Positions 9,608 to 18,341 of a stretch of DNA of 64,000 nucleotides are shown here, one piece after another. Below the pieces are notes generated by a model. That model was given only the letters and a program-made list of their open reading frames with translations, was not told the DNA's origin and did not search any database. Numbering within the stretch: position 1 is the stretch's first letter; each line of letters starts with the position of its first letter. The stretch covers positions 7,440,001 to 7,504,000 of the forward strand of contig NC_014666.1 in assembly GCF_000166135.1 (NCBI RefSeq). Direction: 5' to 3'. The translations under genes were made by a program, and so were the position numbers. The DNA comes from Pseudofrankia inefficax (GTDB lineage: Bacteria; Actinomycetota; Actinomycetes; Frankiales; Frankiaceae).

Positions 9608-10909
9608 TCAGGACCCGTGCCGCCAGGAGTTCAGGTAGTCCTGCTGGGTCGAGGTGAGCGTGTCGATCTCAAGGCCCATCGTCTCGATCTTGAGGCTCGC
9701 CACCTGCTTGTCGATCTCCGCCGGCACGTCGTGGACGCCCGGCTCCAGCGACCGGGCCGTGTGCACCAGCCACTCGGCGGTCAGCGCCTGATCGGCGAAC
9801 GACATGTCCATCACCGCCGCCGGGTGCCCCTCCGCCGCGCCGAGGTTGACCAGCCGGCCCTCGGCGAGCAGCAGCACCCGCCGCCCGTCGGCCAGGACGT
9901 ACTCGTCGGTGCTCGGGCGCACCCGCCGCGGCCCCTCGACCGCGAGCGCGGCCAGGCCCAGGACGTCGATCTCCACGTCGAAGTGCCCGGAGTTCGCGAG
10001 GATCGCGCCGTCCCGCATCAGCTCGACGTGCTCCGGCCGGATCACGTCCCGGTTGCCGGTCACGGTGATGAAGACGTCCCCCACGGCGGCCGCCTTCGCC
10101 ATCGGCAGCACCCGGAACCCGTCCATCGCCGCGTCCAGTGCCTTCGTCGGGTCGATCTCGGTGACGACGACGTTGGCCCCCATCCCCTTGGACCGCGACG
10201 CGACACCGCGACCGCAGTAGCCGTAGCCGGCGACGACGACGGTCTTGCCCGCGAGCAGCGTGTTCGTCGCCCGGAAGATCGCGTCAAGGGTCGACTGGCC
10301 GGTGCCGTACCGGTTGTCGAACATGTGCTTGGTGTCGGTGTCGTTCACGGCGACGACCGGGAAGCGCAGCGCGTCCTCGGCGGCCATCCGCCGCAGCCGG
10401 ATCACCCCGGTGGTGGTCTCCTCGCAGCCGGCCAGCACACCGTCCAGCACGTCCGTCCGGGCCGTGTGCAGCGTGTTCACCAGGTCGCAGCCGTCGTCGA
10501 AGACGTAGTGCGGGGCCGTGTCGAGCGCGGCGTCGATGTGGGCGTAGTACCCGTCCCGGTCGATGCCGTTGCGCGCGAACGTCGAGACCCCGTACTCCGC
10601 GACCAGCGCGGCGGCCGTGTCGTCCTGGGTGGACAGCGGGTTCGACGCGCAGAGCACCACCTCGGCGCCGCCGGCCACGAGGGCGCGCATCAGGTTCGCC
10701 GTCTCGGTCGTGACGTGCAGGCACGCGGCGATCCGGCTGCCCGCGAACGGCCGCTCCCTGGCGAACCGGGCCCGCACCTGGCGCAGCACCGGCATTGCCC
10801 GGTCGGCCCACTCGATCCGGGCCACGCCCTGATCGGCCAGCGACAGGTCGGCGACGTCGTGCTTGGGCAGGGCGCCCTGGGGCACCGGGGCTGACGCGGC
10901 GATGGTCAC
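9608..10909 (-). CDS. ahcY: Adenosylhomocysteinase (S-adenosylhomocysteine hydrolase)
   Basis: The 433-residue enzyme splits S-adenosylhomocysteine to adenosine and homocysteine in the methyl cycle, in the cytoplasm, using bound NAD. Substrate-side motifs [20 protein letters not shown], the NAD-binding [13 protein letters not shown] and the C-terminal dimerisation tail ([16 protein letters not shown]) are all visible. The GTG start at 10909 has an AGGGAGG ribosome site 8 nt upstream; longer frames upstream lack one. It removes the product of SAM methyltransferases, three candidates for which are in this window. It is divergent from a MerR-type regulator with about 170 bp between them, and a palindrome lies in that gap. 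Confidence 0.93.
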   Translation of the reverse strand: MTIAASAPVPQGALPKHDVADLSLADQGVARIEWADRAMPVLRQVRARFARERPFAGSRIAACLHVTTETANLMRALVAGGAEVVLCASNPLSTQDDTAAALVAEYGVSTFARNGIDRDGYYAHIDAALDTAPHYVFDDGCDLVNTLHTARTDVLDGVLAGCEETTTGVIRLRRMAAEDALRFPVVAVNDTDTKHMFDNRYGTGQSTLDAIFRATNTLLAGKTVVVAGYGYCGRGVASRSKGMGANVVVTEIDPTKALDAAMDGFRVLPMAKAAAVGDVFITVTGNRDVIRPEHVELMRDGAILANSGHFDVEIDVLGLAALAVEGPRRVRPSTDEYVLADGRRVLLLAEGRLVNLGAAEGHPAAVMDMSFADQALTAEWLVHTARSLEPGVHDVPAEIDKQVASLKIETMGLEIDTLTSTQQDYLNSWRHGS

Positions 10910-11007
10910 GTTCAGATCCTCCCTGCGAGCGCCGGGGCAACGGCCCGCGAAGCGGCCCGAGAAATGGTCAGGTTCACCGTCTCGACCATCGGCCGACGAA
11001 CGCGGAG

Positions 11008-11024
11008 TGTCAACGAAGCTGACA
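11008..11024. promoter_or_regulatory. Palindrome TGTCA-N7-TGACA, candidate operator
   Basis: TGTCA (11008-11012) and TGACA (11020-11024) are perfect inverted repeats in the ahcY/merR divergent region. Read on the minus strand the left arm is TTGACA, a possible -35 for ahcY. It also lies just upstream of the TAAGAT hexamer for the MerR gene. The MerR protein binding here is an inference. Confidence 0.45.
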
Positions 11025-11032
11025 GAGAGATG

Positions 11033-11038
11033 TAAGAT
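11033..11038 (+). promoter_or_regulatory. -10 hexamer TAAGAT, likely MerR gene promoter
   Basis: TAAGAT follows a TG dinucleotide, giving an extended -10 look. Transcription would begin near 11044, which places the GTG at 11042 too close and favours the GTG at 11078. Confidence 0.4.
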
Positions 11039-11077
11039 TAAGTGCCAACCAAGGCACCCCGGGCTACGCTTCGCCTC

Positions 11078-11632
11078 GTGATCGCTCGCAGACCGGGCCC
11101 CGCGACCGCCGGCAACCCCGCCAACGGCACCGGCCAGAGCAGCGCCGACGGTCGCGACCTCTCCGGCCGGGCCGCCACCTGGCTGCCGACCGCGCGGCGC
11201 GCGTACGCCGAGGCCCAGGTGCGGGAGGAACGGTTCGTGCGCGAGGTGCTGGAGCGGCTGCGGGCGAAGGTCCGGCTGCGCCCGGAGCAGCGGCTGCCGA
11301 TCGCGCGGGCCGCCGCCGTCCTGGAGACGACGCCGCGGATGCTGCGCTACCGGGAGTCGCTCGGGCTGGTGGCGCCGGCCCGCTCGGCCGGTGGCCATCG
11401 GGAGTACGGCGAGCGCGAGCTGGTCGCGGCCGCGTACGCGGACGAGCTGGAGCGCCGCTACCAGATCAGCCCGAGCGACCTGGCCTTCGCGGTACGGGTG
11501 CTCGCCGAGCCGGCGGTCGCCGCCGACGTGCGCCGGCTGGGTGAGCTGACCCGCCGGATCGCCCCGCACCCCCCGGTCGCCGCCCTGGACTTCGAGGCGC
11601 AGAAGGCCCGACGCCTCCTCGACCTGCCCTGA
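11078..11632 (+). CDS. MerR-family transcriptional regulator
   Basis: The 184-residue protein has a winged helix domain in its middle rather than at its N-terminus: [20 protein letters not shown] then [20 protein letters not shown] (about residues 75-125) is the MerR helix-turn-helix and wing. An N-terminal helical segment of about 70 residues precedes it. There are no clustered Cys, so metal sensing is unlikely. It is divergent from ahcY, and autoregulation or control of ahcY through the 11008-11024 palindrome is possible. The start is uncertain; GTG 11042 in the same frame would add 12 residues but lies too near the -10. Confidence 0.75.
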   Translation: MIARRPGPATAGNPANGTGQSSADGRDLSGRAATWLPTARRAYAEAQVREERFVREVLERLRAKVRLRPEQRLPIARAAAVLETTPRMLRYRESLGLVAPARSAGGHREYGERELVAAAYADELERRYQISPSDLAFAVRVLAEPAVAADVRRLGELTRRIAPHPPVAALDFEAQKARRLLDLP

Positions 11633-11663
11633 CACCGTCCCGTCCAGCCATAGGCGCATCCGG

Positions 11664-11669
11664 TACGGT
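11664..11669 (+). promoter_or_regulatory. -10 hexamer TACGGT upstream of short leader ORF and PBP gene
   Basis: TACGGT lies 5 nt before ATG 11675, which starts a short ORF coupled to the penicillin-binding protein gene. The spacing suggests a leaderless or near-leaderless transcript. Confidence 0.35.
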
Positions 11670-11674
11670 TGTCC

Positions 11675-11782
11675 ATGCCCGCGACGACCGAGCGCGCGGG
11701 CAGTACCGGGGCGGCGGCACACAGTCCGGGCGCCGCCGCCGGACGCCGCCGGGCGACCTTCCGGCAGCTCACGCATGCTTGA
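11675..11782 (+). CDS. Possible 35-residue leader ORF overlapping the PBP start
   Basis: Starting at ATG 11675, an open frame of 35 codons ([12 protein letters not shown] at its start, FRQLTHA at its end) stops at TGA 11780-11782. That stop overlaps the TTG start of the penicillin-binding protein (TTGA, 11779-11782), the geometry of translational coupling. No homology is apparent. It may be a leader peptide, or simply an upstream frame if the PBP starts further downstream. Confidence 0.35.
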   Translation: MPATTERAGSTGAAAHSPGAAAGRRRATFRQLTHA

Positions 11783-14388
11783 CAGGTCCACCGGACACGT
11801 CCCCGTCCCGACTGGCCGGGCCGACGTCACGGACTCTCGCGCTGGGGGTGACGGCCACGGCTGCCGGACGGGACACGCAGACATCGGTGGCGGGATCCAG
11901 TCGGTCGGCACGTCGCGCCGACGGCTCGATCCCCGCCGGTAGGCACGCGGGCGGCCAAGGCGGCCGCCTCGGCCGCGGCGGGGGCGCCGCGGTCAAGGAC
12001 CGTGACACCGCGGACACGCGGCACGGCAGAGACGAGGGTGGCGGACGCTCGGTGCTCGACCTCCCGCTCGCGCCGGCTTCGACGCCGCCCCCGAGCAGCC
12101 CCGTGCGCGCGTTCGGTGGCCGGGCCGCGATCATCTCGCTGGCCATCGCGCTGGTGGTGGCGCTGCTCGCCCTGCCACTCGTCTCCGGGCTGGGCCTGTT
12201 CGCCAAGGCGTCCGCCGACCACTACCTGGACCTGCCCTCGGTACTGGCGACCCCACCACTGCCGCAGAACTCGCAGATCCTCGCCTCCAACGGCACCGTC
12301 GTCGCCACGCTGCACGGCGCCGAGAACCGCGTCGTCGTGGAGGGGAACCAGATCCCCACGGTGATGCGCCAGGCGATCGTCGCGATCGAGGACGCCCGGT
12401 TCTACGAGCACGGCGGCTTCGACCCGAAGGGCGTCCTGCGCGCCGCCCTGCGTAACAGCCAGGCCGGCGACGTCCAGCAGGGCGGTTCGACCCTGACCCA
12501 GCAGTACGTGAAGAACGTGCTGCTGCAGAACGCGACCACCCCGGCCGAACGGAAGGCCGCGACGGACCCGTCGGTCGGCCGCAAGATCCAGGAGCTGCGC
12601 TACGCGTCGGCCCTCGAGAAGATCCTCCCCAAGGACGAGATTCTCACCCGCTACCTCAACATCGCCTACTTCGGCGACGGCGCCTACGGTGTCGGCACCG
12701 CGGCGGAGCACTACTTCAACGTGAACGTGAAGGACCTGACCCTGGGCCAGGCCGCGCTGCTCGCCGGTCTGGTGCAGAGCCCGTCGCGCTACGACCCGAC
12801 CACCAACAAGGCGGCGGCCACCACGCGGCGCAACGAGGTCCTCGACCACATGGTGACGTCGAAGTACATCTCGGCGACCCAGGCCACCGGGGCCAAGCAG
12901 CTGCCGATCACGCTGAACACCACGGAAGGCACCACGCTCGACTCCTGCAGCAATTCCATCGCGCCCTTCTTCTGTGACTACGTCCGAACCGAGCTGTCCA
13001 GCGACCCGGCGCTCGGTTCCACCAAGGAAGAGCGGCAGCGGAGGCTGTACGAGGGTGGCCTGCAGATCCACACGACCCTCGACATGAAGGCGCAGGAGGC
13101 GGCGCAGAACGCCGTCGACACGACGATCGGGCGGGACAGCCGGGCCGTCGCGCCCATCGTGGTCGTCCAACCCGGCACCGGAAACATCCTGGCGATGGCC
13201 GAGAACCGGAACTTCGGCGCCGACACCAGCCAGAACCAGACCAAGATCAACCTTCCCGCCTTCGCGCCCAGTACCGGAGGGTTCGAGCCTGGCTCGGCCT
13301 TCAAGGCGTTCACCATGGCCACGGCGCTCGAGCAGGGCTACGGCCTGTCCACGGGTTTCTACTCGCCGAGCTGCCTGAACGCCGACACGTGGCCTGAGAT
13401 CAAGAGCATCTTTCCCATCACGACGGACGACAAGAAGTGCCCGGACGGCTATTCCAACTCCGCGGACTCGGAGTCCGGCGCCTTCGACATGCGGGACGGC
13501 ACCTGGCAGTCGGTCAACACGTACTACATCCAGCTCGAGGCCAAGGTCGGCGTGACGAATGTCTGGGCCATGGCGCGACGCCTCGGGATCCCGCAGAGCG
13601 ACGCGCCGACGGACGCCAATGGGAAGGTGGAACTCGGCCCGACCTTCGGTGGACTGACGCTCAGCCAGAACACGCAGATCGCGCCGCTCGACATGGCCAG
13701 CGCCTACGCGGTCTTCGCCTCCGGTGGGAAGTACTGCACACCGCGGTTCGTGACCTCGGCGACCGACTCCTCCAAGGAGAACGTCGACATCGCGCCGAAG
13801 CCCGAGTGCAAGCAGGCCATCTCCGAGGGGATCGCGGACACGGTCGCGAGCGTGCTGGCCGGAGTCATCACCAACGGCACCGGTTCCCCGAACGCGAACA
13901 TCGGGCGCCCCGCCGCCGGCAAGACCGGGACCAACGACAACTACTCCAGTGCCTGGTTCGTCGGCTTCACCCCGCAGATGGCCGCCGCGGTCGCGCTCGG
14001 CGACCCCCGTGGCTCGAAGTACAACCTCGCCGGCCTCAAGGCGGACGGGAAGACCTGGCCTGAGGTCTTCGGCGGCGGTCTGCCGGCTCTGATCTTCAGC
14101 CGGACGTTGAAGCCGGCGCTACAGGGCACACCGGTGGAGCCGTTGCCCAAGGCCGACCCGACGGTCGCTCAGGGCACGAAGGGCGGCTTCCAGACCGACG
14201 GCGCGGCGGCGCCGCCGCCGTCCCCTGGCGTGCTGATCGACCCGCTGACCGGCCAGCCGATTACCGCCCCGTCAGGCCAGCCAGGCACGGTCACCGTCAC
14301 CCCGCTGACACCTGGCCAGGGGGGCGACACCACGGGCCCGCGCCTCCCAGGCCAGGGCGACGGAAATGGCAACGGCAACGGCCACTAG
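11779..14388 (+). CDS. Class A penicillin-binding protein (transglycosylase/transpeptidase)
   Basis: This bifunctional enzyme polymerises and cross-links peptidoglycan at the outer face of the membrane. A cytoplasmic N-terminus rich in Gly/Arg leads to one membrane helix (about 117-141). The GT51 domain has its catalytic Glu204 in [10 protein letters not shown] and the [12 protein letters not shown] motif. The transpeptidase domain has SAFK (Ser506, Lys509), SVN (Ser578, Asn580) and KTG (715-717). The C-terminal 60 residues are Pro/Gly-rich. The TTG start at 11779 is the first in frame and overlaps the leader ORF stop. GTG codons within the N-terminal tail are alternatives. The 869-residue length is slightly long because of the tails. 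Confidence 0.9.
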   Translation: MTGPPDTSPSRLAGPTSRTLALGVTATAAGRDTQTSVAGSSRSARRADGSIPAGRHAGGQGGRLGRGGGAAVKDRDTADTRHGRDEGGGRSVLDLPLAPASTPPPSSPVRAFGGRAAIISLAIALVVALLALPLVSGLGLFAKASADHYLDLPSVLATPPLPQNSQILASNGTVVATLHGAENRVVVEGNQIPTVMRQAIVAIEDARFYEHGGFDPKGVLRAALRNSQAGDVQQGGSTLTQQYVKNVLLQNATTPAERKAATDPSVGRKIQELRYASALEKILPKDEILTRYLNIAYFGDGAYGVGTAAEHYFNVNVKDLTLGQAALLAGLVQSPSRYDPTTNKAAATTRRNEVLDHMVTSKYISATQATGAKQLPITLNTTEGTTLDSCSNSIAPFFCDYVRTELSSDPALGSTKEERQRRLYEGGLQIHTTLDMKAQEAAQNAVDTTIGRDSRAVAPIVVVQPGTGNILAMAENRNFGADTSQNQTKINLPAFAPSTGGFEPGSAFKAFTMATALEQGYGLSTGFYSPSCLNADTWPEIKSIFPITTDDKKCPDGYSNSADSESGAFDMRDGTWQSVNTYYIQLEAKVGVTNVWAMARRLGIPQSDAPTDANGKVELGPTFGGLTLSQNTQIAPLDMASAYAVFASGGKYCTPRFVTSATDSSKENVDIAPKPECKQAISEGIADTVASVLAGVITNGTGSPNANIGRPAAGKTGTNDNYSSAWFVGFTPQMAAAVALGDPRGSKYNLAGLKADGKTWPEVFGGGLPALIFSRTLKPALQGTPVEPLPKADPTVAQGTKGGFQTDGAAAPPPSPGVLIDPLTGQPITAPSGQPGTVTVTPLTPGQGGDTTGPRLPGQGDGNGNGNGH

Positions 14389-14420
14389 CGCGGCCGATCC
14401 GGCATCACCTGGCCGCTGTT

Positions 14421-14493
14421 GATCGCCGTTTTGGCCCTCGACTGGTCGTGACCAGAAAGTACTCACGACCACCAGAGGGCCAGAACGGCGATC
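14421..14493. repeat. 73-bp intergenic palindrome, copy A
   Basis: The left arm begins GATCGCCGTTTTGGCCCTC and continues to TGGTCGTGA; the right arm is its reverse complement with a few mismatches and ends in GGCGATC at 14493. It lies between the convergent PBP and SIS genes. Four other copies in the window are also exactly 73 bp from GATC to GATC. It may act as a bidirectional terminator. Confidence 0.85.
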
Positions 14494-14544
14494 ACTGAAC
14501 GACGGTGGCGGCGTGCGCGCTGCGGGGGCCCCGCGTCCGCAGCG

Positions 14545-15708
14545 TCAGCGGACGCGGTCGAGGTCGTGGATGGCTGGTTCGAGGCTCGGGTCGATGCCGA
14601 TCAGCATCGCCAGGTAGACCGACGCGTAGTCCAGCAGGCCGACCAGGGAGGCCATCCGCTCGACCGGGTGGCTGCCCGTCGCGGACAGCTCGGTGACCCC
14701 GACCCCGCGCTCGGCGGCGACCCGGACGACCGCCTCCGCGCGGCGGGTCACGTCCGGATGCTCGTGCCCCGGGTCGCGCAGCAGGATCAGCCGCAGCCGG
14801 GTGGTCATCTCGTCGTCGACCCGGTCCCGGAAGAACTCGTCGAGCTCGTCGTTCCCGGCGTCGGCCGCCGCGGCGCGGGCGCCGAAGACGCCGTCGAAGG
14901 CGGCGATCTGGTAGATCCCCGGGTGCGGCAGGCCGCCGTGCAGCACCGGGTACTTCGCCGTGACGGCGAGCTGGGTGGCCGCCCGGCTGGCCGCCGCCGA
15001 GGTCGCCTGCGAGGTGCCCCAGATGATCGGAAGGGTGCCGGCCAGCTCCAAGGCGAGCAGCTTCGCCGGGTTGACGAACGACTCGCTGGACGGCCGGCTG
15101 CGCCCGGCGATCTCCTCCAGCCGGGCCGCGGCCGCCTCGACGCCGGCGGCGGCGTCCCGGCAGACCCCCAGCGCTGCGCCCACGGCCAGCAGCGGGGTGG
15201 CCAGCGCCCACAGGCTGGCCCGCTCCGGCCGGGTGCCATCGATCTTGACGAAGGGCGCCCTGGCCCGGTCGGCCAGGTAGTGCAAGGGGGTGTCGGGCGG
15301 GCCGACGGCGAGGATGCGGCAGCCGCGGCGAGCCGCGTCCTCGACCGCGGTCAGGGTCAGCGGCGAACGTCCAGAGCCGGAGACGGCGAGAACGACGTCG
15401 GCCACGCCTACCCAGCCGGGCAGTCCATGATCGTGATGGCCGATGACCGGGACGGGGCTGACGGCGCCGGCCGCGGCGACGAGCACGTCGGCCGCGCCGG
15501 CGGCGGCCCCGGTGCCGACGACCAGGACGGCCCGGGGCCGCCCGTCGGCACCGAGCTGGGCCGCTCCGGCCTCCTCGGCGAGGCGCCAAGTCTCCCGGAT
15601 CTGCCGGCCGCCGGTCGCGAGCTCCCGCAGCAGGTCCCCGGGGTCGGCCACGGCCAGTCGCGCCGGGTCGTCCAGGACGCTTTCGTCGACGTACACCGTG
15701 CTAGTCAA
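14545..15708 (-). CDS. SIS-domain phosphosugar isomerase-like protein
   Basis: The 387-residue protein has an N-terminal SIS fold (VLVVGTGAAAGAADVLV; VLAVSGSGRSPLTLTAVEDA) and a C-terminal isomerase-like half carrying SSESFVNPAKLLALELAG. It matches the actinobacterial bifunctional phosphoglucose/phosphomannose isomerase type, which lies between manA and manB in mycobacteria. It would interconvert fructose-6-phosphate with glucose- or mannose-6-phosphate. The TTG start at 15708 has GAGG upstream; a GTG four codons later is an alternative. The hairpin between Trm112 and this gene suggests partly independent expression. Confidence 0.8.
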   Translation of the reverse strand: MTSTVYVDESVLDDPARLAVADPGDLLRELATGGRQIRETWRLAEEAGAAQLGADGRPRAVLVVGTGAAAGAADVLVAAAGAVSPVPVIGHHDHGLPGWVGVADVVLAVSGSGRSPLTLTAVEDAARRGCRILAVGPPDTPLHYLADRARAPFVKIDGTRPERASLWALATPLLAVGAALGVCRDAAAGVEAAAARLEEIAGRSRPSSESFVNPAKLLALELAGTLPIIWGTSQATSAAASRAATQLAVTAKYPVLHGGLPHPGIYQIAAFDGVFGARAAAADAGNDELDEFFRDRVDDEMTTRLRLILLRDPGHEHPDVTRRAEAVVRVAAERGVGVTELSATGSHPVERMASLVGLLDYASVYLAMLIGIDPSLEPAIHDLDRVR

Positions 15709-15769
15709 CCGCCCTCACACCCGCCCGACCCGGTGAACCGGCTGGAAGGGCACGATCGGCCCGGCCGCG

Positions 15770-15797
15770 GAGTGGGGCCGCCAGCCCGGCCCCACTC
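15770..15797 (-). terminator. 11-bp stem hairpin after the Trm112-like gene
   Basis: GAGTGGGGCCG (15770-15780) pairs perfectly with CGGCCCCACTC (15787-15797) around a 6-nt loop. It starts 6 nt after the Trm112-like stop codon in that gene's direction. It lacks a U-tract. Confidence 0.6.
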
Positions 15798-15802
15798 ATC
15801 GC

Positions 15803-16006
15803 TCAGGACGTCGCCGGGGCGGCGGCCTCCGGGAACGGACTCGCTTCGTCGAGCAGCATCACCGGAATGTCGTCGCGCACCGGGAACGCCAGGTTGCAGG
15901 CGGTGCAGACGAGGACCGGGGCGCCGGCCAGCGTGTCCTGACGCAGCGGGGCGTGCTGCGGACACGGGCAGGCGAGGATCTCCAAAAGCAGCGGATCGAG
16001 GCTCAT
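15803..16006 (-). CDS. Trm112-family zinc-ribbon protein
   Basis: The 67-residue protein has the Trm112/YcaR pattern: LLEILACPCPQH at the start and VLVCTACNLAFPVRDDIPVM later. The probable zinc ligands are Cys13, Cys34 and Cys37, with Cys15 in a Cys-x-Cys arrangement instead of the usual CxxC. In eukaryotes Trm112 activates methyltransferases; bacterial members are mostly uncharacterised. It begins 8 nt after the phosphomannomutase gene, so they are probably one transcript. Confidence 0.85.
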   Translation of the reverse strand: MSLDPLLLEILACPCPQHAPLRQDTLAGAPVLVCTACNLAFPVRDDIPVMLLDEASPFPEAAAPATS

Positions 16007-16014
16007 TGTGCGCT

Positions 16015-17373
16015 TCAGTCCCTTCCACCACGGATGCTGGCCAGGACCTCGTCCCTCAGCCGGCTCATGGTGTCATCATCCCCCGCCTCGACGTTGAGGC
16101 GCAGCAGCGGTTCGGTGTTGGACGGCCGCAGGTTGAACCACGAGCCGTCCGCGAGCGAGATGGTCAGGCCGTCCAGGTGGTCGATATCGGTGGCCTTGTG
16201 CGCGTACTCGGCCTCGATGGCCTTCATCGACGCGGCCGCGTCGGCGACCTCCGAGTTGATCTCCCCGGACACGGCGTACGGAGCGTAGCCGTCGAGCAGG
16301 GCCGAGAGCGGGCCGGCCTGGCCGCCGAGCGCGGCGAGGACGTGCAGGGCCGCGAGCATCCCCGAGTCGGCCCGCCAGAAGTCCCGGAAGTAGAAGTGGC
16401 CCGAGTGCTCGCCGCCGAAGATGGCGCCCGTCCGGGCCATCTCACCCTTGATGAACGAGTGCCCGACGCGGGTGCGCACCGGGACGGCGCCGAGCTTGCG
16501 GACCAGCTCCGGGACCGCCTTGCTGACGATCACGTTGTGGATGATGGTCCCGCCAGGCTCGCGGGCGAGCTCCCGCTCCGCGACCAGCGCGGTGATGGTG
16601 GATGGGGTGACCAGCTCGCCGCGCTCGTCGACGACGAAGCAGCGGTCGGCGTCGCCGTCGAAGGCGAGGCCGATGTCGGCGCCGCTGTCGCGGACGGCCT
16701 TCTGCAGGTCGCGCAGGTTCTCCGGCTCGATCGGGTTCGCCTCGTGGTTCGGGAAGCTGCCGTCCAGCTCGAAGTAGAGCGGGACGACGTCGAGCGGCAG
16801 GCCGGCGAGGGCCGCCGGCACGGTGTAGCCGCCCATGCCGTTGCCGGCGTCGACCACGACCTTCAGCGGCCGGATGCCGGACAGGTCGACCAGCGTGCGC
16901 AGGTGGGCGACGTAGGCCTCCAGCAGGTCCACCTCGCGGACCGAGCCGGGCGTTCCGGTGTACGCGGGGACCCCGGTCGCGACCATGTCGCGGATCTCGG
17001 CCAGACCGGTCTCCTGCCCGATGGGCGCGGCGCCGGCGCGGCACATCTTGATGCCGTTGTACTTGGCCGGGTTGTGCGACGCGGTGAACATCGCGCCCGG
17101 CAGGTTCAGCGAGCCGGCGGCGAAGTACAGCAGGTCCGTCGACCCGAGCCCGGCGAGCACGACGTCGGCGCCCTGGCTCGTGGCGCCCTCGGCGAACGCC
17201 GCGGACAGCGGACCGGACGACTCGCGCATGTCGTGCGCGATCACGATCTCCTTGGCGTCCAACAGCCGGACGAACGCCGCGCCGGTGGCGCGAGCGATGT
17301 CCGCGTCGAACTCGGACGGCACGACCCCGCGCACGTCATACGCCTTGAAGATCCGGGCGAGGTCAAGCCCCAT
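16015..17373 (-). CDS. manB: Phosphomannomutase/phosphoglucomutase
   Basis: The 452-residue enzyme interconverts mannose-6-phosphate and mannose-1-phosphate (and probably glucose phosphates) for GDP-mannose synthesis. The phosphoserine loop TASHNPAKYNGIK, the metal loop FDGDADRCF, the sugar loop GGEHSGHFYFRDFW and the phosphate loop RPSNTEPLLRLNVEA are all present. The ATG at 17373 follows GGAAGGTGGAGG and gives the family N-terminus DLARIFKAYDVRGVVP. It is followed by Trm112, with which it is likely cotranscribed. The symbol manB follows the mycobacterial/enteric use for phosphomannomutase; the substrate preference cannot be told from sequence. Confidence 0.92.
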   Translation of the reverse strand: MGLDLARIFKAYDVRGVVPSEFDADIARATGAAFVRLLDAKEIVIAHDMRESSGPLSAAFAEGATSQGADVVLAGLGSTDLLYFAAGSLNLPGAMFTASHNPAKYNGIKMCRAGAAPIGQETGLAEIRDMVATGVPAYTGTPGSVREVDLLEAYVAHLRTLVDLSGIRPLKVVVDAGNGMGGYTVPAALAGLPLDVVPLYFELDGSFPNHEANPIEPENLRDLQKAVRDSGADIGLAFDGDADRCFVVDERGELVTPSTITALVAERELAREPGGTIIHNVIVSKAVPELVRKLGAVPVRTRVGHSFIKGEMARTGAIFGGEHSGHFYFRDFWRADSGMLAALHVLAALGGQAGPLSALLDGYAPYAVSGEINSEVADAAASMKAIEAEYAHKATDIDHLDGLTISLADGSWFNLRPSNTEPLLRLNVEAGDDDTMSRLRDEVLASIRGGRD

Positions 17374-17591
17374 TGCCCTCCACCTTCCGCACCCCGTATC
17401 GGCGGCGGCTGTCACCGCCCGGCTCGTCTCCACAGTCACACGGAACAACAGTCCCATGGACGCGGATCCGGTCGACGCCCGCCGGGCGACATGGTCAGCG
17501 CGTGTCGCGCGGTCTCGGCGTCGCAGTGACCCTATCCACCACGCCGGGCGGGAGGATCTCCGAGGGCCCGGGAGCCGGGGCTCGCTCGCCC

Positions 17592-17676
17592 CAGGTCAGC
17601 TCGGTCGCACCAGGTCAGCTCGGTCGCACCAGGTCAGCCCGGTCGCCCCAGGTCAGCCCGGTCCCACCAGGTCAGG
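17592..17676. repeat. 19-bp tandem repeat, about 4.5 units
   Basis: Units start CAGGTCAGCTCGGTCGCAC at 17592 and repeat at 17611, 17630 and 17649, with a partial unit at 17668. Units 3 and 4 differ by a few substitutions. The last partial unit overlaps the final codons of the DUF3499 gene. There are no unique spacers, so this is not a CRISPR. Confidence 0.8.
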
Positions 17677-18091
17677 ATGTGGGAACCGCGCGCAGGTGGC
17701 CTCGGCGGCCACCGGGATCGTCGCGCGGAGGTTCCTGACCCGCGCCGACGACCGGCCCGTGGCCCGGGACGGGGCCGTAGCTCTGGACCGGCCCGTAGCC
17801 GGGCGCGTCACCGGGCAGCGGCGCGGGGCGCGCGACCTCTCGGACGACGTCGGCCAGCGCTTCCAGGTCGTCGGTGGCCGGGTTGCGCGGAGGCTCCGGG
17901 TCGAGGCGCACGACCGCCCAGCCGCGCGGGACGGTCAGCCGGTCGGCGTGCGGCCCGCACAGGTCGTACGAGTGAGGCTCGACGTACGGCGACAGCGGCC
18001 CGAGCACCGCGGTGGACTCCGCGTAGGCATAGGTGAGCGTGGCGACCGCGACCGCGGAACAGGCCGAGCGGGAGCAGCGCCGGGGCTTCAC
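17672..18091 (-). CDS. DUF3499 family protein
   Basis: The protein is 139 residues from GTG 18091. It begins with a Cys-containing segment (KPRRCSRSACSAVAVATL) and continues with YAYAESTAVLGPL and YDLCGPHADRLTVPRGW, the pattern of the actinobacterial DUF3499 family next to phosphomannomutase (mycobacterial Rv3258c position). Cys6, Cys11 and the later Cys/His could form a zinc site, but no activity is known. The start at 18091 is favoured because a TACCGT hexamer lies 7 nt before it; a TTG at 18187 in frame would add an unconserved tail. The C-terminal third is Pro/Gly-rich and ends in the 19-bp repeat. Confidence 0.75.
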   Translation of the reverse strand: MKPRRCSRSACSAVAVATLTYAYAESTAVLGPLSPYVEPHSYDLCGPHADRLTVPRGWAVVRLDPEPPRNPATDDLEALADVVREVARPAPLPGDAPGYGPVQSYGPVPGHGPVVGAGQEPPRDDPGGRRGHLRAVPTS

Positions 18092-18098
18092 GTTCCGG

Positions 18099-18104
18099 AC
18101 GGTA
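18099..18104 (-). promoter_or_regulatory. -10 hexamer TACCGT for the DUF3499 gene
   Basis: On the minus strand TACCGT ends 7 nt before GTG 18091, the spacing of a leaderless promoter. Confidence 0.45.
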
Positions 18105-18329
18105 GACCCCGGAACGGGCGGCGGCCACCACCGGCCGCCGTGTCGCGCCGGACAAGCCACGCTCGTGACGTAAACTGCCTCATCCAATCACTCTGCGCTT
18201 CCAATTGCGCGGATTTCAGCCCTCTCGCACACCCGGCGCCGCGGCCGGGCGCTCCACTCGCCGGGCCGTCCCGCCTGACCGGCCTGGATCACGCCACGCG
18301 GGTCGGCGCCGAGCCGTGCCGCGGCCGGC

Positions 18330-18335
18330 TACGCT
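18330..18335 (+). promoter_or_regulatory. -10 hexamer TACGCT for the zincin-like gene
   Basis: TACGCT ends 6 nt before GTG 18342, so the transcript would begin at the start codon. It is divergent from the DUF3499 promoter. Confidence 0.5.
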
Positions 18336-18341
18336 GGCTCG

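Noticed and set aside
10910-11041. SAH riboswitch upstream of ahcY
   Set aside because: I could not find a convincing conserved core; a strong ribosome site and a palindrome explain the region. A covariance-model scan would decide.
13278-13300. tRNA-like GGTTCGAGCC loop
   Set aside because: It lies within the PBP transpeptidase motif and the rest of a tRNA cloverleaf is absent.
17592-17676. CRISPR-like tandem repeat
   Set aside because: Repeats are directly adjacent with no unique spacers and no cas genes are nearby.
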